A stretch of 64,000 nucleotides of DNA. It comes from Holophagales bacterium. Its GTDB lineage: Bacteria; Acidobacteriota; Thermoanaerobaculia; UBA5066. The stretch is taken from positions 186,001-250,000 of the forward strand of contig JADKBZ010000001.1 in the NCBI GenBank assembly GCA_016714815.1. Direction: 5' to 3'. Below the pieces are notes generated by a model. It did no database searches. It was given only the letters and a program-made list of their open reading frames with translations, and was not told the origin of the DNA. Of this stretch, positions 54,506 to 64,000 are shown in pieces; the stretch's first letter is position 1; each line of letters opens with the position of its first letter. The position numbers were made by a program, and so were the translations under genes.

Positions 54506-54919
54506 TCAGCTTCCCTGCGCGACGGCGAGCTTCGCCTCGGCGAAGGCGACGTCCGCATTCACCACGTCGAGCTGCTCCTGCCCGACGACGGTCAGGCGAT
54601 GCGCCTCGCCGTCGCCCCGGGCCTGGCGCGCTTCCGAGGCGTCGATCGCGTCCTTCTCGGCGGCGAGGTCGGCGAGGACGCGGACGGCGTCGCCCGCCAC
54701 CTCGACGAACCCTCCGCGAACCGCGACGGAGGTCTTCTTTCCGCCGTCCGTAAAGGAGACGCGGCCGACGCCGAGGAGCGCGACGAGCGGCGTGTGGCCC
54801 GGGAGGATCCCGAGCTCGCCGAGCTCTCCGGGAAGGGACACGGATTCGCACGAGACGCGGTCGACCACGGACCGCTCCGGGGTGACGACCGTCAGGGTGA
54901 GGCGACCCGTTTCCGACAC
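54506..54919 (-). CDS. atpC: ATP synthase F1 subunit epsilon
   Basis: 137 residues. The N-terminal beta domain shows LTVVTPERSVVD and LPGELGELGILPGHTPLVALL; a short helical C-terminus follows. It links the central stalk to the c ring and can inhibit ATP hydrolysis. It lies four bases after the atpD stop. Confidence 0.95.
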   Translation of the reverse strand: MSETGRLTLTVVTPERSVVDRVSCESVSLPGELGELGILPGHTPLVALLGVGRVSFTDGGKKTSVAVRGGFVEVAGDAVRVLADLAAEKDAIDASEARQARGDGEAHRLTVVGQEQLDVVNADVAFAEAKLAVAQGS

Positions 54920-54923
54920 GGCC

Positions 54924-56369
54924 TCAGGCCTCGCCCGCCTTCTTCATCCTCTCGTAACGATCGAGGACGTCTTCGATCGTTCCCTGCAGCAGGAAGGCCT
55001 GCTCGGGGACCTCGTCGTGCTTGCCCTCGACGATCTCCTTGAACGAGCGGATGGTGTCGGCGATCTTGACGTACTTGCCGGGCAGGCCCGTGAACTGCTC
55101 GGCGACGTGGAACGGCTGGGAGAGGAAGCGCTGGATCTTCCGGGCGCGCGCGACGACGAGCTTGTCGTCCTCGGAGAGCTCGTCGATGCCGAGGATCGCG
55201 ATGATGTCCTGCAGGTCCTTGTACTTCTGGAGGATCTGCTGGACCTGGCGCGCCACGGCGTAGTGCTCCTCTCCGACCGTCATCGGGGAGAGGATCTTCG
55301 ACGTGGAGGCGAGCGGGTCGACCGCCGGGTAGATGCCGAGCTCGGCGATCTGCCGCGAGAGGACGGTCGTGGCGTCGAGGTGCGCGAAGGCGGTGGCCGG
55401 GGCCGGGTCGGTCAGGTCGTCGGCGGGAACGTAGATCGCCTGGACCGACGTGATCGAGCCCTTCTTCGTCGACGTGATCCGTTCCTGCAGCTCGCCCATC
55501 TCGGTCGCGAGGTTGGGCTGGTAGCCGACGGCGGAGGGCATGCGCCCGAGAAGGGCCGAGACCTCCGAGCCCGCCTGCGTGAAGCGGAAGATGTTGTCGA
55601 TGAAGAGGAGGACGTCCTTCCCTTCCGTGTCGCGGAACCACTCGGCGACCGTCAGGCCGGTGAGGCCGACGCGGAGCCGGGCGCCCGGGGGCTCGGTCAT
55701 CTGCCCGTAGATGAGCGAGCACTTGGACTTCTTCCAGTCGTGCGGGTCGATGACTCCCGACTCGGTCATCTCGAGCCAGAGGTCGTTCCCCTCGCGGGTC
55801 CGCTCGCCGACACCCGCGAAGACCGAGTAGCCGCCGGCGGCCTTGGCGACGTTGTTGATGAGCTCCTGGATGAGGACCGTCTTGCCGACGCCCGCGCCGC
55901 CGAAGAGGCCCGTCTTGCCCCCCTTCGTGTAGGGCTCGAGGAGGTCGATGACCTTGATCCCCGTCTCGAACATCTCGACGGAGGTCTTCTGCTCGTCGTA
56001 GGCGGGCGGGTGCCGGTGGATCGGCCACCGCTCCTTCGTGTTGACAGGCCCGAGACCGTCGACGGGCTCGCCGATGACGTTCAGGATCCGCCCGAGCGTC
56101 TCGGGGCCGACCGGGACGGAGATCGGCTGGCCGAGGTCGACCGCCTTCATCCCCCGGACGAGGCCGTCCGCCGGCTTCATCGAGATGCACCGGACCCGGT
56201 TCTCGCCCAGGTGCTGGGCCACCTCGGTCACCAGGTCGATCGGGATGGTGGAGAGGCCGTCCGGATCGGAGATGTGGACGGCGTTCAGGATGGACGGCAG
56301 ATGCCCGCCCGGGAACTCCACGTCGACGGTGGCGCCGATGACCTGGACGACTTTGCCTTCGATGGCCAT
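54924..56369 (-). CDS. atpD: ATP synthase F1 subunit beta
   Basis: 481 residues. Catalytic P-loop GGAGVGKT (about 156-163), the GERTREGNDLW segment, Walker B DVLLFIDNIFRF and ALLGRMPSAVGYQP. It holds the catalytic sites of F1. AGAGGT lies five bases before the ATG. Confidence 0.98.
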   Translation of the reverse strand: MAIEGKVVQVIGATVDVEFPGGHLPSILNAVHISDPDGLSTIPIDLVTEVAQHLGENRVRCISMKPADGLVRGMKAVDLGQPISVPVGPETLGRILNVIGEPVDGLGPVNTKERWPIHRHPPAYDEQKTSVEMFETGIKVIDLLEPYTKGGKTGLFGGAGVGKTVLIQELINNVAKAAGGYSVFAGVGERTREGNDLWLEMTESGVIDPHDWKKSKCSLIYGQMTEPPGARLRVGLTGLTVAEWFRDTEGKDVLLFIDNIFRFTQAGSEVSALLGRMPSAVGYQPNLATEMGELQERITSTKKGSITSVQAIYVPADDLTDPAPATAFAHLDATTVLSRQIAELGIYPAVDPLASTSKILSPMTVGEEHYAVARQVQQILQKYKDLQDIIAILGIDELSEDDKLVVARARKIQRFLSQPFHVAEQFTGLPGKYVKIADTIRSFKEIVEGKHDEVPEQAFLLQGTIEDVLDRYERMKKAGEA

Positions 56370-56437
56370 GTTCTACCTCTGCGGCCGGCGGGGCCGGGAG
56401 CACGTGTGGGACGGGGAGGCGGGGCGGCTCAATGGGC

Positions 56438-57316
56438 TCACTTCAGCGCCTCGGCGCCGGAGACGATCTCGATGAGCTCCTTCGTGATCTTCGCCTGGCG
56501 CGCCCGGTTGTAGGTGAGGGTGAGCGAGTCGATCATCTCGCCCGCGTTCTTCGTCGCGGATTCCATCGCCGTCATCCGGGCCGCGTTCTCGGCCGCGTTC
56601 GACTCGAGGAGGTACCGGAAGAGCTGGAACTCGACGTGCCGGGGGAGGAGCCGGCCGAGGATGACGTCGGGCCCCGGCTCGAAGATGTAGTCGGCCCCGC
56701 CCGTGCTCGCCCCGAGCTCGCCGAGCTCGATCGCGAGGAGCCGCTTGACGCTCACGATCTGCGAGATGACGCTCTTGAACTCGTTGTAGACGACGTAGAC
56801 CGCGTCGACCTCGCCTGCGGTGAAGCGGGCCGAGAGGGAGCGGGCGATCTCGGCGGCCGTGTCGTACCCGAAGCGCTGGAAGAGGCCGGGGCGCGCGTCC
56901 AGGATCGGAAGGGTGCGGCGCTTCCAGAAGTCGGTCGACTTGCGGCCGAGCGTGACGAGGGAGACCTCGGCGCCGGCGGCCTTCTTCTCGCGGACGAAGG
57001 CGCCCGCGGCGCGGTTCACGTTCGTGTTGAAGGCGCCGCAGAGGCCCTTGTCGCCCGTGACCACGACGAGGACGACCCTCTTTTCCGGCCTCTGGGCCAG
57101 GAGCGGGTGCGCCGGGGAGCCGTCCTCCCGGGCCGGAAGGCGTCCCGCGACGGAGGCGAGCGTCGCCCCGAGCGTCGCGGCGTAGGGGCGCGCGGCGATG
57201 ACCCGCTCCTGTGACCGGCGGAGCTTCGACGCGGCGACCATCTTCATCGCCTTCGTGATCTGCTGCGTCGACTTGACGCTGCGGATCCGCCGCCGGATGT
57301 CGATCAGGTTCGGCAT
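56438..57316 (-). CDS. atpG: ATP synthase F1 subunit gamma
   Basis: 292 residues. Opens with DIRRRIRSVKSTQQITKAMK and ends ITKELIEIVSGAEAL, the two helices of the rotating coiled coil; GDKGLCGAFNTNV is also diagnostic. It is the central rotor shaft. The gap to atpA is 13 bases. Confidence 0.97.
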   Translation of the reverse strand: MPNLIDIRRRIRSVKSTQQITKAMKMVAASKLRRSQERVIAARPYAATLGATLASVAGRLPAREDGSPAHPLLAQRPEKRVVLVVVTGDKGLCGAFNTNVNRAAGAFVREKKAAGAEVSLVTLGRKSTDFWKRRTLPILDARPGLFQRFGYDTAAEIARSLSARFTAGEVDAVYVVYNEFKSVISQIVSVKRLLAIELGELGASTGGADYIFEPGPDVILGRLLPRHVEFQLFRYLLESNAAENAARMTAMESATKNAGEMIDSLTLTYNRARQAKITKELIEIVSGAEALK

Positions 57317-57329
57317 GGCGCCTCCGGCG

Positions 57330-58898
<1,569 letters not shown>

Positions 58899-58937
58899 AC
58901 GGGCGTCTCTTTTCCTTGCCGTCTGTCGATCAAGGGA

Positions 58938-59498
58938 TCACGCGGCCCCGGAGGCGCTCTCCAGGGCCTTCCGCGCCCGCTCGAGGCGGCGCGAAAGGGA
59001 GGCGTCGAAAACCTCGCTGGCGAGCCGGACGACGAAGCCCGACAGGAGCGAGGGATCGAGTTCGGTGCGGAGGCGGACGCGGGTCCCCACGCGCGCCTCG
59101 AGGGCTTCGCGGATCCCCTTTTCCGCGTCCGCGCCGAGGGGCGCGGCGGTCCGGACCGTCGCCTCGACGATGCCCCGCTCGCGGTCGAGCCGCGTGCGGA
59201 TCGCGCCCAGAACGGCCTCGACTCTCAGCAGGCGACCCCGGTCGAGGAGCGCCCTGAGGAGCCGCGCCGCGAGCTCTGGAGCGGCCGCGGAGAGGGCGAG
59301 GGACTCGACGAGCGCGCGCTTCTCTTTTCGTCCGATCGCGGGGTTCCTGAGGAAGGCCTGGAGCTCCTCGGAGCCTGCGATGGCGCGGGAGACGGCGTCG
59401 AGCGGCTCGAGGAGGGACTCGACGGCGTCGGGCGTGCCGGCGACCTCGAAGAGGGCGTCGACGTAGGGCCGGGCAAAGCTGGAACCGGCGTCCTTCAT
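58938..59498 (-). CDS. atpH: ATP synthase subunit delta
   Basis: 186 residues. N-terminal helical bundle (RPYVDALFEVAG and on) and a C-terminal part ending SGFVVRLASEVFDASLSRRL, typical of F1 delta (OSCP). It connects F1 to the peripheral stalk. The start overlaps the atpF stop by four bases. Confidence 0.93.
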   Translation of the reverse strand: MKDAGSSFARPYVDALFEVAGTPDAVESLLEPLDAVSRAIAGSEELQAFLRNPAIGRKEKRALVESLALSAAAPELAARLLRALLDRGRLLRVEAVLGAIRTRLDRERGIVEATVRTAAPLGADAEKGIREALEARVGTRVRLRTELDPSLLSGFVVRLASEVFDASLSRRLERARKALESASGAA

Positions 59499-60037
59499 CG
59501 GGCCTCTCCTCCGAGGCTCCTGACGCCTTCGGCGACGAGTCTCTTCTCGTCGTCGGGCGTCACGTTCTTCACGACGAGCTCCCGGGCGAGCTCGACGGCG
59601 AGATTGGCGGCGTAGGTCGTGAGCTCGTTCTTCGCCGAACGGACCCTCGCGTCGAGCTCGGCGCGGGCCCGAACGGCAACGCGCTCGGCTTCCTCGACGG
59701 CGCGGGCGGCGATTTCCTTCTGCTCCGCTTCGGCTTGCTCGCGCGCGTGGACGCGAAGGGCTTCGATCTCCGCCTCGATCAGGACGAGACGCTCGCCGAC
59801 TTCCTTCGCGACGGCCTGGGCGCGGTCCCGGTCTTCCTCGGCCTTGCGGAGCGTCTCGGCAACCTGCTGGCGGCGGGTCTCGAAGAACTGGACGAGCGGC
59901 TTTCGCAGGAGCCAGACGACGAGGGCGATGAAGCCGAGAAAGTTGAGCGTCTGCCAGAAGGGGTACGGCAGGCCGAGGAAGGTGGCGGGGCCTTCCGCTC
60001 CTTCCGAGAGGAGGAGCGCGATCCGCGAGGCCACCAT
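59495..60037 (-). CDS. atpF: ATP synthase Fo subunit b
   Basis: 180 residues. One N-terminal membrane helix (about 27-45, FWQTLNFLGFIALVVWLL) and a long charged helix for the peripheral stalk. The ATG at 60037 shares a base with the stop of the b' gene (TGATG), so the two are coupled. Further in-frame codons upstream overlap b' and are not used. Confidence 0.93.
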   Translation of the reverse strand: MVASRIALLLSEGAEGPATFLGLPYPFWQTLNFLGFIALVVWLLRKPLVQFFETRRQQVAETLRKAEEDRDRAQAVAKEVGERLVLIEAEIEALRVHAREQAEAEQKEIAARAVEEAERVAVRARAELDARVRSAKNELTTYAANLAVELARELVVKNVTPDDEKRLVAEGVRSLGGEAR

Positions 60038-60465
60038 CAGGCCACCTTTCTTCCGAGGGCGTAGGTGGCGATCTCGGCGGCGATGACCTTCGCCTCCGCG
60101 CCGAGCTGCTGGCGAGCCGCGACCACCTCGCGTTCGAGGCTGGCCTGAGCCTCCCCGGCGAGGGCGCGCGACTTCTCGCGCGCCTCCTCGAGAAGCGCCT
60201 GGCGGCGTTCCCCGGCCTCGGCCCGGACGGCCTCGCGGTGAGCGAGCGCCTCCCTGCGAGCCTCGGTGAGGCGGCGGTCGAGGTCGAACGCGGCTTCGCG
60301 CTGCTTCTCGAGCGCCGCTTCCGACGCCGCGCGCGCGGAATCGACCTGGCGCTCGCGGGCAGCCAGGACGGCGCCGAGCGGGGCCAGGAGGAACTTCCTC
60401 AGGACCATGTAGGTGGCCCAGAAGATGATGACTACGAGAAACAGGGAGAGGTCGGGCAGTTGCAT
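60037..60465 (-). CDS. atpF: ATP synthase Fo subunit b'
   Basis: 142 residues. A short membrane helix (about 6-24, LSLFLVVIIFWATYMVL) and a heptad-rich charged helix. A second, diverged b subunit before b is the b/b' layout. The usual upstream genes for subunits a and c are absent; a divergent unrelated gene starts 160 bases away. Confidence 0.9.
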   Translation of the reverse strand: MQLPDLSLFLVVIIFWATYMVLRKFLLAPLGAVLAARERQVDSARAASEAALEKQREAAFDLDRRLTEARREALAHREAVRAEAGERRQALLEEAREKSRALAGEAQASLEREVVAARQQLGAEAKVIAAEIATYALGRKVA

Positions 60466-60544
60466 CGCTCGTTCCGCTCTCAGGGTGCGCTAAGTGGTCC
60501 GCCCCCGGGCGCACCGCGAGCTGGAAGTCCGCACGGGGACGGTC

Positions 60545-60574
60545 TTTATGCCACAGAGGGGGCGAGCCGGTCAA
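60545..60574 (-). promoter_or_regulatory. Candidate promoter of the atp operon
   Basis: On the minus strand TTGACC (60569-60574) and CATAAA (60545-60550) are 18 bases apart, a fair sigma-70-type match. This leaves a leader of about 70 bases before the b' start. Confidence 0.5.
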
Positions 60575-60625
60575 CGCCGGGTTCCTCCGCCCGGGCTAGG
60601 ATGTTTCGGAGAGGGAGCCGACGGG

Positions 60626-61273
60626 ATGACGGACGCGAAACAGATCGATCGTTTAAAAAAGGCTTTCCGGGTCGCGAGCGCCGCCTGGGACCGGTCGGCG
60701 GAACGGACGGTTCCGGGAGAGGTGGCGTGTCGCGCCGGCTGCTTCGGCTGCTGCGTCGGTCTCTTCGACATCTCCATTCCGGAGGCGATGCTCGTTCGAG
60801 AGGGCGTGGCGCGGCTTTCCGGCCCGGACCGCGACGACGTGCTCCGGAGAGCACGGCGCATCGTCGAAGGAACCGCGGACGCGTTTCCCGGCGACGCGGC
60901 GAGCGGACTGCTCGACCCCGAGAGGAGCGAAGAGGCCGACGATGACTACTTCGCTGTCGTCGCAGACCGAGCGTGCCCGATGCTCGAGCTTCCCTCGGGT
61001 CGCTGCCGGATCTACGAGGAGCGGCCGATCACCTGCCGGACCTACGGATTCGCCTGGGCGACGGACGGCGCCGTTTTCCATCCACCGTGCGGATTGAATC
61101 TTCCCGGAGCCTCCGCCGAGCGGCAGCTCGAGACGTCGATCGACCTCGGCAGCCTGGACCAGGCCGAAGACGTGGCGGAGGCGCTGGCGCTCGAGCTCGG
61201 GCTGGAGCCGGACCGGGAGACGACGATTCCGCACGCCGTTCTCGGTACGGCTTTCGGGTCGCGTCCCGGCTGA
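60626..61273 (+). CDS. YkgJ-type cysteine-cluster protein
   Basis: 215 residues. An N-terminal cluster C35, C39, C42, C43 (CRAGCFGCC) and later cysteines in GRCRIYEERPITCRTYGF and HPPCGLN match the CxxxCxxCC family annotated as Fe-S or zinc-binding (UPF0153). The biochemical role is unknown. ATG at 60626; GGAG lies about nine bases upstream and TAGGAT about 20. It stands alone, convergent with the bactofilin gene (1-base gap). Confidence 0.82.
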   Translation: MTDAKQIDRLKKAFRVASAAWDRSAERTVPGEVACRAGCFGCCVGLFDISIPEAMLVREGVARLSGPDRDDVLRRARRIVEGTADAFPGDAASGLLDPERSEEADDDYFAVVADRACPMLELPSGRCRIYEERPITCRTYGFAWATDGAVFHPPCGLNLPGASAERQLETSIDLGSLDQAEDVAEALALELGLEPDRETTIPHAVLGTAFGSRPG

Positions 61274-61274
61274 A

Positions 61275-61694
61275 TCACCCTTTCCCGGCGGGGTTGGACG
61301 AGGGAACGACCGGGATCGCCGGATCCGAGGCCGCGCCCGGCGCCCGGCCGACCTGGGGGCCGGTCTCGACCGGCCCCAGGATGACGGCCCCGTCCTCGAC
61401 GAACAGGGAGGGCGTGTGGATCTCCGCGTGCAGGCGCGCCCCGGCGTGGACTTCGACCCGCTCCCGCGCATAGATGACGCCCTTGACCGTGCCGGACACC
61501 GAAAGGCGGCCAACGTGGATCTCGGCGTCGATTGCCGCGCCGTCCCCGATGATGAGCTCGTTCTTCGTGACGACCTTCCCCTTGAGAACGCCGTCGATCC
61601 GGAACGTATCCTCGAAGAAGAGGGTCCCCTCGAAGCGGGCTCCCCGATCGAGGAACCCGTTCAGGGTGCCGCGCCCCTTCTTCCCGCCGATCAT
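61275..61694 (-). CDS. Bactofilin
   Basis: 139 residues. Residues 15-115 form a right-handed beta helix with the bactofilin pattern FEGTLFFEDTFRIDGVLKG, LIIGDGAAIDAEIHVG and GVIYARERVEVHAGARL. The tail is Pro/Ala-rich. Bactofilins polymerise into cytoskeletal filaments without nucleotides. The ATG overlaps the parB stop as ATGA, a direct coupling to chromosome segregation genes. Confidence 0.93.
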   Translation of the reverse strand: MIGGKKGRGTLNGFLDRGARFEGTLFFEDTFRIDGVLKGKVVTKNELIIGDGAAIDAEIHVGRLSVSGTVKGVIYARERVEVHAGARLHAEIHTPSLFVEDGAVILGPVETGPQVGRAPGAASDPAIPVVPSSNPAGKG

Positions 61695-62563
61695 CCGCCG
61701 CCTCCGACGAGCCGTTCGAAGAGCCCGATGAGCTGCTCCTCCGAGTAGAAGGAGAGGCGGACCTCTCCCCCCTTCTTCCGGCGCCGGATCTCGACCTTCG
61801 TCCCAAGCGCCCGCTGGAGACGCTGTTCCGCGTCGCGGGTGTCCGGATCGCTCTCGGCGGCGGCGGTCTTCCGCGCGGGGGCCCCCTCCAGGAACTCCTG
61901 GACTCTCGCCTCGGCGCCCCGGACGGAGAGGCCGCGACGCAGGAACTCCCGCGCGAGGGTCTCCTGGTCCGCGGCCGACGGAAGGGAGAGAAGCGTCCGG
62001 GCGTGCCCGGCCGACAGGAGCCCGTCTTCCACCTGGGCCCGGATCTCCGCCGGGAGCTTCAGGAGGCGCATCGCGTTCGCGACCGTCGTCCGGTCCTTCC
62101 CCACCCTCTCGGCGATCTCGTCCTGGGTCATCCCGAACTTTTCCTTGAGGTGCGAGTACGAGTCCGCTTCTTCCATCGCCGTCAGGTCCCGGCGCTGGAT
62201 GTTCTCGATGAGGGCGATGAGGAGGTGGTCCCGGTCTTCGAGCCCCTCCTTGACGAGGACGGGAACCCGGGTCAGCCCGGCGAGCCGGGCGGCCCGGACC
62301 CGGCGCTCTCCCGCGAGGATCCGAAAACGGTCCGCGTCTCGCGTGACGAGGATGGGCTGGAGGACCCCGGTCTCCTTGATGGAACGGGCCAGCTCTTCGA
62401 GACCGTCGTCGTCGAACCGGTGGCGCGGCTGCTGGCGGTTCGCCTCCAGGTGCTCGAGGTCGACCATCAGGACGGAGGCTCCGGCGCGGCTTTCCGGCAT
62501 TCCGGGGCGGGCGGTCGGGATGAGGGCGGAGAGGCCTTTCCCCAGGGCCGGTCGCTTCGTCAC
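61691..62563 (-). CDS. parB: Chromosome-partitioning protein ParB
   Basis: 290 residues. It opens RPALGKGLSALIP (ParA-interacting end). The CTPase/N-domain has the box GERRVRAARLAG and ENIQRRDLTAMEEA; the helix-turn-helix follows (MTQDEIAERVGKDRTTVANA); a C-terminal dimer domain ends the protein. It loads at parS and slides as a CTP clamp. The GTG start overlaps the parA stop as GTGA. Confidence 0.97.
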   Translation of the reverse strand: MTKRPALGKGLSALIPTARPGMPESRAGASVLMVDLEHLEANRQQPRHRFDDDGLEELARSIKETGVLQPILVTRDADRFRILAGERRVRAARLAGLTRVPVLVKEGLEDRDHLLIALIENIQRRDLTAMEEADSYSHLKEKFGMTQDEIAERVGKDRTTVANAMRLLKLPAEIRAQVEDGLLSAGHARTLLSLPSAADQETLAREFLRRGLSVRGAEARVQEFLEGAPARKTAAAESDPDTRDAEQRLQRALGTKVEIRRRKKGGEVRLSFYSEEQLIGLFERLVGGGG

Positions 62564-63354
62564 GCTCTTCCTCCAGCTTCGGCAGCGAGGTCTCGACGGA
62601 GGAGCTCTCGCGCGATGGCGAGGTACGCCTCGGCGCCGCGGGAGCGAACGTCGTACAGGAAGATCGGTTTCCCGAACGACGGGGCCTCCCCGAGTCGGAC
62701 GTTCCTGGGAACGGCCGGCTCGAGGAAGGCCTCGCCGAAGTGTCGGCGGATCTCCTCCAGAACCTGGCGGGAGAGGTTCAGACGCTCGTCCCACATCGTC
62801 GCGACGACCCCGGCGATCCCGAGGCGGGGATTCAGGTTCTCGCGAACCTTCTCTATCGTCGAGACGAGCTCGGAGACCCCTTCCAGCGCGTAGTACTCGC
62901 ACTGGATCGGGACGATGACTCCGTCGACGGCCGTGAGCGCGTTCAGCGTTAGGAGCCCGAGGGACGGCGGGCAGTCGACGAGGACGTAGTCGAACTCTCC
63001 TTCGAGGGCATCGAGCTTACCGGCGAGAAGGTACTCCCGCTTCTCCACGTTCACGAGCTCGATCTCCGCCCCGACGAGCTCGCGGGAGGCCGGCATGAGA
63101 GTCAGCAGCGGGAGACCGGTCGGGCGGGCGGCCTCGCTCCAGGCGGCGTTCCCGAGGATCCAGTCGTAGACCGTTCTCTCGAGCTCTCCCTTGTCGATGC
63201 CGAGGCCGCCGGTCGTGTTCCCCTGCGGGTCGAAGTCGACGAGGAGGACCCTCTTCTCGAGGATCGCGAGAGCGGCGGCGAGGCTGATCGCCGTCGTCGT
63301 CTTCCCCACGCCCCCCTTCTGGTTCGCAACTGCCAAACGTTTCACGTGAAACAC
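62560..63354 (-). CDS. parA: Chromosome-partitioning ATPase ParA
   Basis: 264 residues. Deviant Walker A KGGVGKTT near residue 15, LVDFDPQGNTTGGLG, and YVLVDCPPSLGLLTLNAL. It drives origin segregation with ParB. The GTG start lies inside a parS-like site, so its first codons (MFHVK) are encoded by that site. Confidence 0.97.
   Translation of the reverse strand: MFHVKRLAVANQKGGVGKTTTAISLAAALAILEKRVLLVDFDPQGNTTGGLGIDKGELERTVYDWILGNAAWSEAARPTGLPLLTLMPASRELVGAEIELVNVEKREYLLAGKLDALEGEFDYVLVDCPPSLGLLTLNALTAVDGVIVPIQCEYYALEGVSELVSTIEKVRENLNPRLGIAGVVATMWDERLNLSRQVLEEIRRHFGEAFLEPAVPRNVRLGEAPSFGKPIFLYDVRSRGAEAYLAIARELLRRDLAAEAGGRA
63338..63353. other. parS-like ParB-binding site 1
   Basis: CGTTTCACGTGAAACA matches the 16-bp bacterial parS consensus at 15 positions (C for T at position 1). 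It overlaps the first codons of parA. Confidence 0.85.
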
Positions 63355-63494
63355 TCCACCTGCGCGCCGTCGCGCCGGTCCGCTTCGAGGATGTTTTCGA
63401 GACGGGCGAGGACGGCGCCGTGGCCGCCCCCGGATCCCGCCGCTACCGGACCCCGCTTCTCGTTCGCAAACACCTGATGTTTCACGTGAAACAC
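63342..63494 (-). CDS. 50-codon chimeric ORF between the parS sites (doubtful gene)
   Basis: The frame starts GTG in parS site 2 and stops TGA in site 1. It begins MFHVKHQVFANEKRG, like parA (MFHVKRLAVANQKGG), and ends DGAQVECFT, like the rsmG end (GVAQVECFT). This is what a tandem duplication of the rsmG-parA junction would leave. Without a recognisable domain it may be only a remnant. Confidence 0.3.
   Translation of the reverse strand: MFHVKHQVFANEKRGPVAAGSGGGHGAVLARLENILEADRRDGAQVECFT
63478..63493. other. parS ParB-binding site 2 (perfect consensus)
   Basis: TGTTTCACGTGAAACA is a perfect 16-bp palindromic parS. It overlaps the last codons and stop of rsmG. Confidence 0.95.
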
Positions 63495-64000
63495 TCTACC
63501 TGCGCGACACCGCGCCGGTCCGCCCCGGGGCTCAGCCGGAAACTCACCCGAGCCGCCGGCAGCGCCCGCCGGAGATCCTCGAGCAGCGGCTCCGTCGTCC
63601 AGAAGAGAGCAACAGCCCCCGGAGCCAGCACGGGACGAGCCGCACGCGCGAGCTCTCCGGCGCCGGCGACGGCGCGACTCGTCAGGAGATCGCAGGGAGG
63701 GAGTTTCCTCATCAGCTCGAGTGCGGGGCCGGGGAATCTAGCGTTCACCACCCGGGCCGTCAATCCAAGCACCCGAAGAGCCTCCTCCAGGAACCGGGAC
63801 TTCTTTCCGATCGATTCCACGAGGACCCCGTCGAGGTCGGGCCGTGCCAGAAGGAGCGGAATCGCCGGGAATCCTCCTCCGGAGCCGATGTCCAGAAGCC
63901 GGAACCGGCGCCCCCCGGGACTCGGCAGCAAGGGGAGAGCCTCCAGCGCTTCGAGAAGGTGCCGCCCGACGAGAACCTCCGGGACCGCCTCCCGCCGCGA
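63482..64000 (-). CDS. rsmG: 16S rRNA (guanine-527 N7) methyltransferase, partial
   Basis: The 3' 173 codons of rsmG; the frame stays open to the window end (ERHLLEALEAL-like segment written here as VGRHLLEALEAL), so the start lies beyond it. The SAM-binding motif is LLDIGSGGGFPAIPLLLA, followed by VESIGKKSRFLEEA and LLTSRAVAGAGELA. It methylates G527 of 16S rRNA. The last codons (VECFT, stop) are encoded by parS site 2. rsmG next to parA is the classical origin-proximal order. Confidence 0.95.
   Translation of the reverse strand, partial: SRREAVPEVLVGRHLLEALEALPLLPSPGGRRFRLLDIGSGGGFPAIPLLLARPDLDGVLVESIGKKSRFLEEALRVLGLTARVVNARFPGPALELMRKLPPCDLLTSRAVAGAGELARAARPVLAPGAVALFWTTEPLLEDLRRALPAARVSFRLSPGADRRGVAQVECFT

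Larger units (their letters stand above)
63316..63523. repeat. Direct repeat of the parS region
   Basis: Bases 63316-63383 and 63456-63523 are alike at about 57 of 68 positions by eye, spaced exactly 140 bases apart. Each copy carries a parS site with flanking sequence from the parA start and the rsmG end, implying an old tandem duplication. Confidence 0.75.

Noticed and set aside
60494..60625. Upstream extension of the Cys-cluster protein
   Set aside because: It would cover the atp promoter region and lacks conserved character; the ATG at 60626 begins the recognisable protein.

Overview
The window is a GC-rich (strongly G/C at third codon positions), gene-dense piece of a bacterial chromosome. 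Lipobox signal peptides, an OmpA-type peptidoglycan-binding domain, type I signal peptidase and an alternating F1Fo b/b' pair point to a free-living diderm bacterium. Bacillithiol genes, an ArsA-HSP20 ATPase, a CheB-CheR fusion and a bactofilin linked to parAB fit an Acidobacteriota-like lineage, but nothing in the window proves the phylum. The right end (rsmG-parA-parB with two parS sites) is typical of origin-proximal DNA.

Layout. 1-5.9 kb: an SDR reductase, a secreted protein next to remnants of a subtilase-type and a paralogous gene, a family-B DNA polymerase and a lipoprotein. 5.9-12.8 kb: MFS transporter, FeoAB iron uptake, an FKBP lipoprotein, a TetR regulator with a small Cys protein, and an ABC-F ATPase. 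12.9-17.3 kb: serine hydrolase and a CheB-CheR-PAS signalling protein. 17.5-25.1 kb: a seven-gene minus-strand cluster combining PspA, a Vps4-like AAA ATPase, a complete ABC importer whose binding protein is fused to OmpA, and two unknown helical proteins. This is the most interesting locus. 25.2-30.8 kb: desaturase, sigma-54 response regulator (frameshifted), fused 2-oxoacid dehydrogenase E1 and an alpha/beta hydrolase. 30.8-34.3 kb: membrane glycosyltransferase-like protein and AlkP-superfamily protein. 34.3-37 kb: pyrK-pyrD-pyrF, with a 21-base G run before pyrD. 37-42 kb: ArsA-like ATPase, S4 protein, DUF4845-like protein, lepB and lepA. 42-47 kb: tsaD-mtnA, then pgk-tpiA-secG and tRNA-Leu. 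47.7-54.5 kb: DUF4097 and RDD proteins, an aminohydrolase, and a bacillithiol operon (bshA, bshB1, bshC) with a methyltransferase. 54.5-60.5 kb: F1Fo ATP synthase genes atpF'-F-H-A-G-D-C, without atpB or atpE. 60.6-64 kb: Cys-cluster protein, bactofilin, parB, parA, parS sites and the end of rsmG.

Two window-wide patterns stand out. Several genes lack a Shine-Dalgarno and have a TAnnnT -10-like box 6-12 nt before the start codon, suggesting leaderless or very short-leader transcripts. Several otherwise well conserved genes (ntrC-type regulator, secG, DUF4097, bshB1, bshC, methyltransferase) are broken by single-base shifts, often at runs of G or C, which looks more like sequence error than gene decay but needs read-level checking.
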